Of a stretch of DNA of 64,000 bases, positions 9,150-17,054 are shown piece by piece. Under the pieces are notes generated by a model. The model worked only from the letters and a program-made list of their open reading frames with translations, was not told the DNA's origin and ran no database searches. The first letter of the stretch is position 1. Every line of letters starts with the position of its first letter. The DNA comes from Pseudomonas fluorescens (GTDB lineage: Bacteria > Pseudomonadota > Gammaproteobacteria > Pseudomonadales > Pseudomonadaceae): assembly GCF_001708445.1 (NCBI RefSeq), contig NZ_CP015637.1, positions 1,861,001 through 1,925,000 on the forward strand, in the 5' to 3' direction. Both the position numbers and the translations under genes were made by a program.

Positions 9150-10332
9150 TTTCTGGCTCGCAGCCGGGTTGCTGCTTCTGATTGCCCTGAGTTTCCTATT
9201 GATCCCTGTGTTGCGCGGCCGCCGTGCCCAGCGTGAAGAGGACCGCACCGCGCTGAACGTGGCGCTCTACCAAGAACGCGTGGCCGAGCTGCAAGTGCAG
9301 CAGGACGAAGGCGTACTCAACGCCGCGCAACTCGACACCGGCCGCGCCGAAGCTGCCCGCGAGCTGCTGGCCGACACCGAAGGCGTGGAAAAACCCCGCG
9401 AGTCGCGCCTGGGCAAACCCTTGCCATTGTTGGCGGCGTTCCTGGTGCCGGTGCTGGGCGTTGTGCTTTACCTGCATTATGGCGCCAGCGACAAGGTCGA
9501 ACTGACTCGCGAATTCTCCCAGCCGCCGGTGTCCATGCAAGACATGACCCGCCGCCTGGAACGCGCTGCCGCCGCGCAACCGGACTCTGCCGAAGGCCTG
9601 TACTTCCTCGGGCGTGCCTACATGGCACAAGACCGTTCGGCCGATGCCGCCAAAGTCTTCGAGCGCACCGTGGCCCTGGCCGGGCGCCAGCCTGAGCTGT
9701 TGGGGCAATGGGCCCAGGCCCAGTACTTCGCCGACAACAAACAGTGGTCGCCCAAAATCCAGGCCCTGACCGACGAAGCCCTGAAGCTGGACCCCAAGGA
9801 AGTCACCAGCCTCGGCCTGCTCGGTATTGCCGCGTTTGAAGGCCAGCGCTATCAGGAAGCGATCGACTACTGGAGCCGCCTGCTGGCCCAACTGCCCCCG
9901 GAAGATAATTCCCGTGTTGCCCTGCAAGGCGGGATTGACCGCGCGGCAGAGAAGCTGAAAGAGAGCGGTGGCACCGTCGCCCAAGCGCCTAAGGCGACGC
10001 TGAAAGTTCGCGTGGATCTGTCCGCCGACGTGAAGGCCAAATCCCTGCCGGGCGACAGCGTTTTCATCTTCGCCCGCGCGGTCTCTGGCCCGCCGGCGCC
10101 TTTGGCGGCCAAGCGCGTGACCGTCGCCGACTTGCCCGTCACCGTCGAACTGGGCGATGCCGACGCGATGATGCCGCAGTTGAAACTGTCCAACTTCCCC
10201 GAAGTCCAACTGGTTGCGCGCATATCCCGGGCCGGTCAACCGACCACAGGCGAATGGATCGGCCGCAGCCAACCCCTGGCCAGCAGCACCACTGCGCTGC
10301 AGCAGCTGACCATCGACAGTCCGGACCAGTAA
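9142..10332 (+). CDS. ccmI: Apocytochrome c chaperone CcmI (TPR protein)
   Basis: Binds apocytochrome c and feeds it to CcmFH; 396 residues. Two N-terminal membrane helices ([21 protein letters not shown] and [19 protein letters not shown]) flank a cytoplasmic coiled-coil-like loop. A periplasmic region with TPR repeats ([25 protein letters not shown] and the following units) comes next, then a C-terminal domain. The frame stays open upstream inside ccmH, but MIDFWL is the correct membrane start. Last of the ccm genes. Confidence 0.93.
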   Translation: MIDFWLAAGLLLLIALSFLLIPVLRGRRAQREEDRTALNVALYQERVAELQVQQDEGVLNAAQLDTGRAEAARELLADTEGVEKPRESRLGKPLPLLAAFLVPVLGVVLYLHYGASDKVELTREFSQPPVSMQDMTRRLERAAAAQPDSAEGLYFLGRAYMAQDRSADAAKVFERTVALAGRQPELLGQWAQAQYFADNKQWSPKIQALTDEALKLDPKEVTSLGLLGIAAFEGQRYQEAIDYWSRLLAQLPPEDNSRVALQGGIDRAAEKLKESGGTVAQAPKATLKVRVDLSADVKAKSLPGDSVFIFARAVSGPPAPLAAKRVTVADLPVTVELGDADAMMPQLKLSNFPEVQLVARISRAGQPTTGEWIGRSQPLASSTTALQQLTIDSPDQ

Positions 10333-10347
10333 TTCGAGGAAACGCCT

Positions 10348-10737
10348 ATGACCGCATTTGCACGTATCACCTTGCTCAGCCTGGTACTGGGGCTGAGCGC
10401 TTGTGCGGTCCACCGACCTCCCGCGCCCACCGGCCCGACCATCCCCCCGGGCCCATCGACCCAGCCGAGCACCAGGCCCTCCGGCCCGGTGACCCCGGCA
10501 CCGAAACCTGTGCCAACCTCGTCACCCACCTTCGCCCCGCCCCCCGGCGCCGCCAGCCACTGGGACGGCAAGATGCAGGTATACGTACTGGACGACCAGC
10601 CTGACACCTTCTACCGCCAGCGCACCTACTACCGCTGGAGCAACGGCTGGAGCCGTTCCATCAGCCCGAACGGGCCTTGGGAAGACACCGACGTGCACGG
10701 CGTGCCGCCGGGGTTGAGCAGGCAGTACGCCCAATGA
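10348..10737 (+). CDS. Proline-rich lipoprotein
   Basis: A 129-residue predicted lipoprotein: signal peptide with lipobox LSAC (Cys at residue 18), a low-complexity Pro/Thr/Ser linker over residues 24-68, then a small folded tail with the YYRWSNGWSRS and GPW motifs. It follows ccmI after 15 bases, so it is probably cotranscribed, but no role in cytochrome maturation is known to me. Function unknown. Confidence 0.8.
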   Translation: MTAFARITLLSLVLGLSACAVHRPPAPTGPTIPPGPSTQPSTRPSGPVTPAPKPVPTSSPTFAPPPGAASHWDGKMQVYVLDDQPDTFYRQRTYYRWSNGWSRSISPNGPWEDTDVHGVPPGLSRQYAQ

Positions 10738-10780
10738 CAAAAGGCGACCTTCGGGTAATGCCAGTCATTACCCTGTAACT

Positions 10781-11046
10781 GTGCCGAGCGTGCTTGTCGT
10801 GGCGAGCGTGCTTGTTGTGGCGAGCGGGCTTGCCCCGCGTTGGGCTGCGAAGCAGCCCCCAAAACCTGGCGATTTAATATGCCTGGAGAAACGCGGTGGC
10901 CTTATTGGGGCCGCTTCGCAGCCCAACGCGGGGCAAGCCCGCTCGCCACAACAAGCCCGCTCGCCAAACGCGGTGGCCTTATTGGGGCCGCTTCGCAGCC
11001 CAACGCGGGGCAAGCCCGCTCGCCACAACAAGCCCGCTCGCCACAG
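10781..11046. repeat. REP-type palindrome array with a 77-bp tandem duplication
   Basis: Three copies of the 18-bp arm unit (GTGGCGAGCGGGCTTGCC family) occupy 10781-10834, followed by the inverted core. The right half is then present twice as an exact 77-bp direct repeat (10889-10965 and 10966-11042). Same family as the array at 1046-1268. It sits in the gap after the ccm operon. Confidence 0.87.
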
Positions 11047-11192
11047 GTTACTCTTTGTTCGTTCTATCTCTTGACTGACTGGCATCAGGGTTTAGATCTG
11101 CGCGCTATCAAGCCACGGCGCGGTGAGGTGATCGAACGCCACCCGAAATCTGTGTAGGGCCGGTCCTAACGATGAGGCGGCATAAGAAAGAA

Positions 11193-11262
11193 CGAGCCGT
11201 ACGCAGATTGGGCGCCGGGGGATGGAAACCCGGCAGGGGCATGCCCTCCTGCGTACAGCTCG
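11193..11262. other. Unassigned 70-bp element with three-way-junction folding potential
   Basis: Outer arms CGAGCCGTACGCAG (11193-11206) and CTGCGTACAGCTCG (11249-11262) pair over 14 positions with one C/A mismatch. The interior holds GCCGGG...CCCGGC with a 9-base loop and a GGGCATGCCC palindrome, so a transcript could form a closed three-way junction. I do not recognise it as a known RNA family or transposon end. The surrounding bases (about 11047-11395) contain no convincing gene. Confidence 0.5.
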
Positions 11263-11395
11263 CTCGACATCATGCGTGCCCGATCCAGGGTGAGCCGTAG
11301 GAAAAGTCTTGTTTTGCCTCAGCCCAGGCTATATCGGCGGATGTGCCGGCATTCCCTCGCTGCTGGGTCGGTATGGAATCGACCGTTTTCGCCCA

Positions 11396-11515
11396 ATGAT
11401 GGCCGCGTCGAACGTGATGCGCGGTGGGGCGTACTCGGGTAGTGTGGCCACCTCCGGCCTGGCGACCCAACGGTTGCTGGATAGACTTTCCAGTGATGAC
11501 GACGCGAGCAACTGA
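11396..11515 (+). pseudogene. Remnant of phnM (C-P lyase pathway triphosphate hydrolase)
   Basis: The in-frame stretch MMAASNVMRGGAYSGSVA followed by QRLLDRLSSDD matches the PhnM signature (APNVVRGGSHSGN ... LLDILSSDY). The upstream part of the protein is missing or frameshifted; a neighbouring frame gives only a short PAFP-like trace. The frame ends at a TGA where PhnM would continue. It lies 70 bases before phnN, the usual phnM-phnN order, which supports decay of a former phn operon. Confidence 0.68.
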
Positions 11516-11585
11516 CGGCAAGCCCAGAGCTGTAAAGGCGTCCTGTAGTGCAACACATATGGCGACAAGCAAAGAGGGTGTTTTC

Positions 11586-12158
11586 ATGGCAGGCAGGTTG
11601 ATCTATCTCATCGGGCCATCGGGTTCGGGCAAGGACAGCCTGCTGGATGCGGCACGACCCCGCTTGGCCGAGCGCGGCTGCCGCTTGGTGCGCCGCGTGA
11701 TTACCCGTTCGGCGGAAGCCGTGGGCGAGGCCGCGCAAGGGGTAAGCCCCGAACAGTTTGCCGCGATGAAGGCCGAGGGCGCGTTTGCCCTGAGCTGGCA
11801 GGCCAATGGGCTGTCCTACGGGATTCCCAGGCAAATTGACGAGTGGCTGGCGGCGGGGGAGGACGTGTTGGTCAATGGCTCCCGTGCGCACCTGGCGCAA
11901 ACCCGTGAGCGCTACCCGACGTTGCTGGTGTTGTTGCTGACGGTTGACCAGGTCGTGTTGCGCCAGCGCCTGATTGCGCGTGGGCGTGAGTCTTTGCCAG
12001 ATATTGAAGAACGCCTGGCGCGCAATGCGCGGTTCACCGCGCAACTGATCGCCGGCAATGAGGCAGGACTGTTTGTGCTGGATAACTCCGGCCCATTGGA
12101 GCACACCGTCGAGCGTCTGCTGTGCTGCCTCGACCAAGGGCACTCGGCGTGTGCTTGA
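11586..12158 (+). CDS. phnN: Ribose 1,5-bisphosphate phosphokinase PhnN
   Basis: Phosphorylates ribose 1,5-bisphosphate to PRPP at the end of the C-P lyase pathway; 190 residues, normal family length. The guanylate-kinase-like P-loop GPSGSGKDS is at residues 10-18, followed by RVITRS, ALSWQANGLSYGIP and the LIARGRESLPDIEERLARN lid region. I start at ATG 11586 although the frame is open upstream. No other intact phn gene is visible, so it may be a leftover or may serve PRPP salvage by itself. Confidence 0.88.
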   Translation: MAGRLIYLIGPSGSGKDSLLDAARPRLAERGCRLVRRVITRSAEAVGEAAQGVSPEQFAAMKAEGAFALSWQANGLSYGIPRQIDEWLAAGEDVLVNGSRAHLAQTRERYPTLLVLLLTVDQVVLRQRLIARGRESLPDIEERLARNARFTAQLIAGNEAGLFVLDNSGPLEHTVERLLCCLDQGHSACA

Positions 12159-12219
12159 CCCTGCTGGGCCGGTAACGCGCGGCAAATCCCGGTCGAGTGC
12201 GCCGGCGCGTACCGGGGGT

Positions 12220-12369
12220 TTTCAGGGTGTGCCCCATGCCGACCCTTACGACTATTACGCACGTTTGCGCCGCGTCGACGAGCTGCTATTCGACACCGAT
12301 CTCCGGATGTGGATCGCCAGCCGCACCAGGAGCGTCGAGGCAGTGCTGGCACATCCTGATAGTGGTTGA
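12220..12369 (+). pseudogene. Cytochrome P450 N-terminal remnant
   Basis: One frame reads VPHADPYDYYARLRRVDELLF...LRMWIASRTRSVEAVLAHPD and then hits a TGA. This is the typical beginning of a bacterial P450 (DPYPYYARLR ... W-V-S-R ... VEAVL-DP). The haem-binding Cys region and everything else are absent. The fragment starts about 60 bases after phnN. Confidence 0.65.
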
Positions 12370-12401
12370 ATGGACCTATCCCACGGTTCAAGCGTGCAGT
12401 G

Positions 12402-12540
12402 CTAAGCCAATAACCCTTCCACATATTCCACAAACGCCCGCGCCTTGGCGCTCGTCATCCTGCCTGTGGGGAACACCGCCCATAGATCCCGTGCGCATCC
12501 CAAGAAGGATCTGCCGCTGGGCACCGTCAGAAGCATCAGG
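12402..12540 (-). pseudogene. LysR-family regulator C-terminal remnant
   Basis: Read on the minus strand, the segment gives RDLWAVFPTGRMTSAKARAF followed by VEYVEGLLA and a stop. This is the characteristic C-terminal end of LysR effector domains (DLWAVFP...R..S.KVRAFVDF). Nothing upstream of it encodes the HTH or the rest of the domain; the space is taken by the HicB-like gene. With the phnM and P450 fragments it marks 11.1-12.6 kb as a zone of gene decay. Confidence 0.66.
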
Positions 12541-12578
12541 AAACGCGCCGGGCTGTTTCAGTTTTAAGGAGAGCATTC

Positions 12579-12983
12579 ATGCAATACCCAATCTGTATCG
12601 AATGGGGCGATGACTTCACCGCTACCGGTATCCAGATCCCCGATATTCCAGGCGCCGTCACTGCCGGGGACAGTTTTGAAGAAGCGTACAACGCTGCTGT
12701 GGAGGTCGCGCACATCCGGCTGCAGGAGATCGCCGCAGAGGGTGGGGTGATTCCGATGCCCACGTCGGTGGCCGATCATTACGCCCACGCAGACTATGCG
12801 GGGATGGGCTGGGGGATGCTGGAGTTGGACATCTCGCCCTATCTGGGCAAGACCGAGAAGGTCAATGTGACCTTGCCCGGCTATGTCATCCAGCGCATCG
12901 ACCGGTATGTGCGCGAGCACAAGGTCAAAAGCCGCTCGTCATTTCTGGCGGACGCGGCTTTGGAGAAGTTGGTGCGCTCTTAG
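12579..12983 (+). CDS. HicB-family antitoxin-like protein
   Basis: A 134-residue protein. The N-terminal HicB-like fold has YPICIEWGDD, IPDIPGAVTAGDSFEEAYN and a helix ending near residue 60. A C-terminal ribbon-helix-helix-like part (KVNVTLPGYVIQRIDRYVRE ... SRSSFLADAALEKL) should bind DNA. An AAGGAG ribosome site precedes the ATG. No hicA-like toxin gene is visible on either side, so it is either an orphan antitoxin or a regulator derived from one. The stop overlaps the end of the convergent MFS gene by 4 bases. Confidence 0.85.
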   Translation: MQYPICIEWGDDFTATGIQIPDIPGAVTAGDSFEEAYNAAVEVAHIRLQEIAAEGGVIPMPTSVADHYAHADYAGMGWGMLELDISPYLGKTEKVNVTLPGYVIQRIDRYVREHKVKSRSSFLADAALEKLVRS

Positions 12984-14176
12984 GCGGTGGCGACCGCCGC
13001 CTGCCGCGATGCACTGAGGAAGCGCAGTAACGCCAGCAACGGAAACGCGCTGCCTACCAGCATCACGCCCAGCCAGCCGCCGTGTTCGTACACGCTGCTG
13101 GCAATCGCCGAACCGAAGGCGCCGCCGATGAAAATGCTGGTCATGTACAGCGCGTTCAGGCGGCTGCGGCTGTTGGCGTCAAGGGCGTAGATGGCGCGTT
13201 GGCCGAGGACCATGTTCATCTGTACGCAGAAGTCCAGGACCACGCCGGTCACCGCCAGGCCGATCACGCTGTACAGCGGGTGGACGAAGGCCGGCAGGAA
13301 GCTCAACACCGCAAAGATCATGGCCAGCAGCGAAGCACGGTGGGTGTGGCCGGCATCGGCCAGGCGCCCGGCGATGGGGGCGGCGATGGCACCGATGGCG
13401 CCGACCAGGGCGAAGATCGCAATCTGGGTCTGGCTCAGGCCGTGGTTGCGCACCAACTCCAGCGGGGCGGCGGTCCAGAACAGGCTGAAGGTGGCGAACA
13501 TGCAGCCTTGATAAAAGGCGCGTTGGCGCAGCAGCGGTTGATCACGCAGCAAGGTGCCGAGGGAGCGCAGCAGTTGGCCGTAACTGGCGGAGTGATCCGG
13601 TTGACGCTTGGGGATGGTCAGCATCAGCACCACGCTGATAAACGCCATCAACGCTGCCGCCGCCATGAACATCGCCCTCCAGCCAAAATGATCCGCCACC
13701 ACGCTGGACACCGGCCGTGCCAGCAGGATGCCCAGCAGCAGGCCGCCCATGATGCTGCCCACCACCCGTCCCCGCGACTCGGCCGGCGCCAGGTGCGCGG
13801 CCAATGGGATCAGGATCTGCACCGACACCGAACTGAAGCCGATCAGCAGCGACACCAGCAGGAACAAGTTCGGCTGCTCGGTGAACGCCGCGCCCAACAG
13901 GCTGGCAATGGCTACCACGGTGGTGGCGATCATCAGCTTGCGGTTCTCCAGCAAGTCACCCAGGGGGACCAGGAAAAACAGGCCCAGGGCGTAGCCGATT
14001 TGCGTCAGCGATACGATCAGGCTGGCCATCGCCGGCGTCAGGCCGATGTCCGGTGCGATGAGTTCGATGATCGGTTGTGCATAGTAGATATTGGCGACGA
14101 TGGCGCCGCAGCAAAACGCAAACAGCATCACCATCCCGCGGGTCATGGTGCTTGCAGCGTGTGAGGTAGCGTTCAT
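12980..14176 (-). CDS. MFS transporter, drug-efflux type
   Basis: A 398-residue inner-membrane major facilitator with 12 predicted helices. Typical MFS features are the loop-2 motif PLGDLLENRKLM near residue 68 and the YAQPIIELIAPDIGL N-terminal segment found in AraJ/YdhP-like exporters. I start at MNATSHAAST; the frame continues upstream but without membrane-protein character. Substrate unknown. It is divergent from the DUF5666 gene. Confidence 0.85.
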   Translation of the reverse strand: MNATSHAASTMTRGMVMLFAFCCGAIVANIYYAQPIIELIAPDIGLTPAMASLIVSLTQIGYALGLFFLVPLGDLLENRKLMIATTVVAIASLLGAAFTEQPNLFLLVSLLIGFSSVSVQILIPLAAHLAPAESRGRVVGSIMGGLLLGILLARPVSSVVADHFGWRAMFMAAAALMAFISVVLMLTIPKRQPDHSASYGQLLRSLGTLLRDQPLLRQRAFYQGCMFATFSLFWTAAPLELVRNHGLSQTQIAIFALVGAIGAIAAPIAGRLADAGHTHRASLLAMIFAVLSFLPAFVHPLYSVIGLAVTGVVLDFCVQMNMVLGQRAIYALDANSRSRLNALYMTSIFIGGAFGSAIASSVYEHGGWLGVMLVGSAFPLLALLRFLSASRQAAVATA

Positions 14177-14354
14177 GGTGTTCTCATAAAAGCGAAGGAA
14201 GATGGCGAGCGAGAATAAAGACAAGGCCCGGCGGGCAGTAGGCCGTTTGTGGTGATAACACTCATGCCGGGCATTAATGACTGAAACGTTAATTTTCGGG
14301 TCGAAGGGCAATGATACATTCAGTCATAACTGCCGAAACAGGAAATCCAGTGCC

Positions 14355-14969
14355 ATGAAGATCACGCTGAACAAGATGCTCCTGGCGTCAAGCCTGGCCG
14401 CCGCGATGGCCGTCGGCCTCGCCCACGCCGCGGAGGCGCCGCGGGTAGGCGTGCGCGGCGCCATCACCGCGATGGACGGCGACGCCATGCACGTCAAGGT
14501 CAACAGTGGTGAAGAGGTGACTGTGCACCTGACCCAGGCCACCCAGGTCCGCGCCGTGACCCTGGCCAAGATCGATGAGATCAAACCGGGCAGCTACATC
14601 GGCTCGGCCGCCATGCCCAACGCCGACGGCACCCTGACCGCCCTGGAAGTCCACGTGTTCCCACCGGCGATGGCCGGCACGGGTGACGGGCATCGGGCGT
14701 TCGACCTGAAGGAAGGCAGCAGCATGACCAACGGCACCGTCGGCGACCTGGTCGTCAGTAACGGGCGCACGTTGACGGTGAAGTACAAGGGCGGCGAGCA
14801 GAAGATTGTGGTGCCGGAGGATGTGCCGATCGTCAACCTTGAGCCAGGAGACCGTAGCTTGCTTAAACCGGGGGTCAAGGTGGTGTTGTTCGCGGCACAG
14901 GGCAAGGACGGAACGATCACGGCCCAGGCGATTTCCGCCGGCAAGGATGGCGTGACACCGCCGATGTAA
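14355..14969 (+). CDS. DUF5666-type exported protein
   Basis: A 204-residue protein with a signal peptide (LLASSLAAAMAVGLAHA, cleaved near residue 24). Two similar beta-rich units follow, each with G-x-I/V-G-x-(V/L) turns: VRGAITAMDGDAMHVKV...EVTVHLTQATQV and GDLVVSNGRTLTVKYKGGEQ. It is probably periplasmic. Function unknown. Confidence 0.75.
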   Translation: MKITLNKMLLASSLAAAMAVGLAHAAEAPRVGVRGAITAMDGDAMHVKVNSGEEVTVHLTQATQVRAVTLAKIDEIKPGSYIGSAAMPNADGTLTALEVHVFPPAMAGTGDGHRAFDLKEGSSMTNGTVGDLVVSNGRTLTVKYKGGEQKIVVPEDVPIVNLEPGDRSLLKPGVKVVLFAAQGKDGTITAQAISAGKDGVTPPM

Positions 14970-14987
14970 CACCAACCACAAAACTAA

Positions 14988-15079
14988 ATGTGGGAGGGGG
15001 CTTGCCCCCGATGGCGGAGTGTCAGTCGACAGATGTCTCACTGATGCACTGCCATCGGGGTGCAAGCCCCCTCCCACAT
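14988..15079. repeat. REP doublet (REPIN), GGGGGCTTGCCCCC type
   Basis: ATGTGGGAGGGGGCTTGCCC and its inverse, each followed by CCCGATGGC or its complement, flank a short spacer. The element lies between the DUF5666 gene and the convergent sbp gene. The right arm carries one extra base (GGGGTGCAAG). Confidence 0.88.
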
Positions 15080-15098
15080 GTTTACCGCGTTTCTTCAG

Positions 15099-16103
15099 TT
15101 ATTGACCGGAATAGATCTGGTCGAACACCCCACCATCATTGAAGTGGGTCTTCTGCACGGTACGCCAGTCACCAAAAGTCTTCTCCACCGACAGGAAGTC
15201 GACTTTCGGGAAGCGGTCGGTGTACTTGGCCAGCACCTTCGGGTCACGTGGGCGCAGGTAGTTGTTGGCCGCGATTTCCTGGCCTTCTGGCGACCACAGG
15301 TACTTCAGGTAATCTTCAGCGGCCACGCGGGTGCCTTTTTTCTCGACCACTTTGTCGACCACGGACACCGGCGGCTCGGCCTCGGCGGAGACGCTTGGGT
15401 AGATCACTTCGAATTGATCACGGCCGAATTCACGGGCGATCATTTCCGCTTCGTTTTCAAAGGTCACCAGCACGTCGCCGATCTGGTTGGTCATGAACGT
15501 GGTGGTGGCTGCACGGCCGCCGGTATCCAGCACTGGCGCTTGCTTGAACAGCTTGCCGACAAACGCCTTGGCCTTCTCTTCATCACCGCCGTTCTTGAGC
15601 ACATAACCCCAGGCCGACAGGTAGGTGTAGCGGCCGTTACCCGAGGTTTTCGGGTTGGGCACGATCACTTGCACGCCATCCTTGAGCAGGTCAGGCCAGT
15701 CTTTCAGGGCTTTGGGATTGCCCTTGCGCACGATAAACACGGTGGCGGAGGTGAACGGCGCGCTGTTGTTCGGCAGGCGCGTTACCCAGTTGTCCGGTAC
15801 CAGCTTGCCGTTGTCGACCAGGGCGTTGATGTCAGTGGCCATATTCATGGTGATCACGTCAGCCGGCAGGCCGTCGATCACCGAGCGCGCTTGTTTGCTG
15901 GAACCGCCGAAGGACATCTGCAACGTCAGCTTGTCGTTCGGGTGCTCGGCTTCCCAGTGCTTCTGGAAGGCGGCGTTGTAGTCCTTGTAGAAGTCGCGCA
16001 TCACGTCATAGGAGACGTTGAGCAGGGTGACCGGTGCAGCCTGGACGGCGCCCGCCAGGGCAAGGCCGGCGGCCAGGAGAGAGGCGCTAACGAATTTTTT
16101 CAC
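15099..16103 (-). CDS. sbp: Sulfate/thiosulfate ABC transporter substrate-binding protein
   Basis: Periplasmic sulfate-binding protein, 334 residues. Signal peptide (MKKFVSASLLAAGLALAGAV, cleavage after QA), then LLNVSYDVMRDFYKDYN, the binding-loop motif SFGGSSKQARSVIDGL, and KTSGNGRYTYLSAWGY, all typical of the Sbp/CysP family. The permease and ATPase genes are not adjacent, so it must supply a CysTWA transporter encoded elsewhere. Confidence 0.93.
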   Translation of the reverse strand: MKKFVSASLLAAGLALAGAVQAAPVTLLNVSYDVMRDFYKDYNAAFQKHWEAEHPNDKLTLQMSFGGSSKQARSVIDGLPADVITMNMATDINALVDNGKLVPDNWVTRLPNNSAPFTSATVFIVRKGNPKALKDWPDLLKDGVQVIVPNPKTSGNGRYTYLSAWGYVLKNGGDEEKAKAFVGKLFKQAPVLDTGGRAATTTFMTNQIGDVLVTFENEAEMIAREFGRDQFEVIYPSVSAEAEPPVSVVDKVVEKKGTRVAAEDYLKYLWSPEGQEIAANNYLRPRDPKVLAKYTDRFPKVDFLSVEKTFGDWRTVQKTHFNDGGVFDQIYSGQ

Positions 16104-16198
16104 TGCTCATTCCTTGTTGTTCGAGAAGAGGGGGAGGCACATTGCCAGCGACTATAGCTGGGGCGGCATAGTCGTTTAAAGATTAAAAAGAACTTTGC

Positions 16199-17023
16199 TT
16201 ATTCCACTTTCTTAAAAAGATTGCTGCCGCAGCGCGAGCAAAATGCTGCGTTGGGCTCGTGGCTGTCCTTCTTGCACACCGGGCAGTCGGTGTGCAGTTG
16301 CTCGCCACGCATGGCACTGGCCAGCTCCGCGGTAAAAATACCCGTGGGCACGGCAATGATTGAGTAACCGGTGATCATCACCAGCGAGGAAATCACCTGG
16401 CCCAGCGGTGTCTTTGGCACGATATCGCCGAAGCCCACGGTGGTCAGGGTCACGATCGCCCAATAGATGCCTTTGGGGATACTGGTAAAGCCGTGTTCCG
16501 GGCCTTCGATCACGTACATCAAGGTGCCGAACACCGTCACCAGGGTGCACACGCTCACCAGGAACACCACAATCTTCTGCTTGCTGCCGCGCAGCGCCGC
16601 CATCAGGTAGTTGGCCTGCTTGAGGTAGGGGCTGAGCTTGAGCACGCGGAAAATCCGCAGCATGCGGATGATGCGGATGATCAGCAGGTACTGCGCGTCG
16701 CTGTAATACAGCGCAAGGATGCCGGGCACGATGGCGAGCAAATCCACCAGCCCGTAAAAGCTGAAGGCGTAGCGCAACGGCTTGGGCGAGCAGTACAGGC
16801 GCAACCCGTACTCGATCAGGAAGATCAGCGTAAAGCCCCATTCAATGTAGGCCAGCACATCGGCATAGTTCTGGTGGATCTGGTCGATGCTGTCGAGCAT
16901 CACGATCACCAGGCTGGCGAGGATGATCAACAGCAGGATGCCGTCGAAGCGCCGTCCGGCGACGGTGTCGCTCTGAAAAACCATGACGTAGAGTCGCTGA
17001 CGCCAGTCGTTGTTGCTGTCCAT
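16199..17023 (-). CDS. Voltage-gated-type potassium channel with C-terminal zinc ribbon
   Basis: A 274-residue six-helix cation channel. S1-S4 include an arginine-rich S4 (LLIIRIIRMLRIFRVLKLS), and the pore filter is TVGFGDI. The last 40 residues carry two CxxC pairs (CPVCKKD and CSRCG), which form a predicted cytoplasmic zinc ribbon. I start at MDSNNDWRQ, 15 codons inside the longest open frame. It is encoded alone between sbp and the urea transporter. Confidence 0.88.
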   Translation of the reverse strand: MDSNNDWRQRLYVMVFQSDTVAGRRFDGILLLIILASLVIVMLDSIDQIHQNYADVLAYIEWGFTLIFLIEYGLRLYCSPKPLRYAFSFYGLVDLLAIVPGILALYYSDAQYLLIIRIIRMLRIFRVLKLSPYLKQANYLMAALRGSKQKIVVFLVSVCTLVTVFGTLMYVIEGPEHGFTSIPKGIYWAIVTLTTVGFGDIVPKTPLGQVISSLVMITGYSIIAVPTGIFTAELASAMRGEQLHTDCPVCKKDSHEPNAAFCSRCGSNLFKKVE

Positions 17024-17054
17024 AAAGCCCGCCTGAATCGAATATCGAGCAAGC

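Noticed and set aside
11193..11262. Group II intron domain V, because the element starts with GAGCCGTACG.
   Set aside because: Domain V needs a 34-base hairpin with a tetraloop and a two-base bulge; here the arms are 42 bases apart and pair without the bulge, and no reverse transcriptase gene is near.
11161..11262. Integron attC site, because of CCTAAC before a long inverted repeat.
   Set aside because: No matching GTTRRRY core at the other end and no integrase or cassette array in the window.
12159..12578. A hicA toxin gene upstream of the HicB-like gene.
   Set aside because: No frame of about 60 codons with HicA features is present; the sequence is accounted for by the P450 and LysR fragments.
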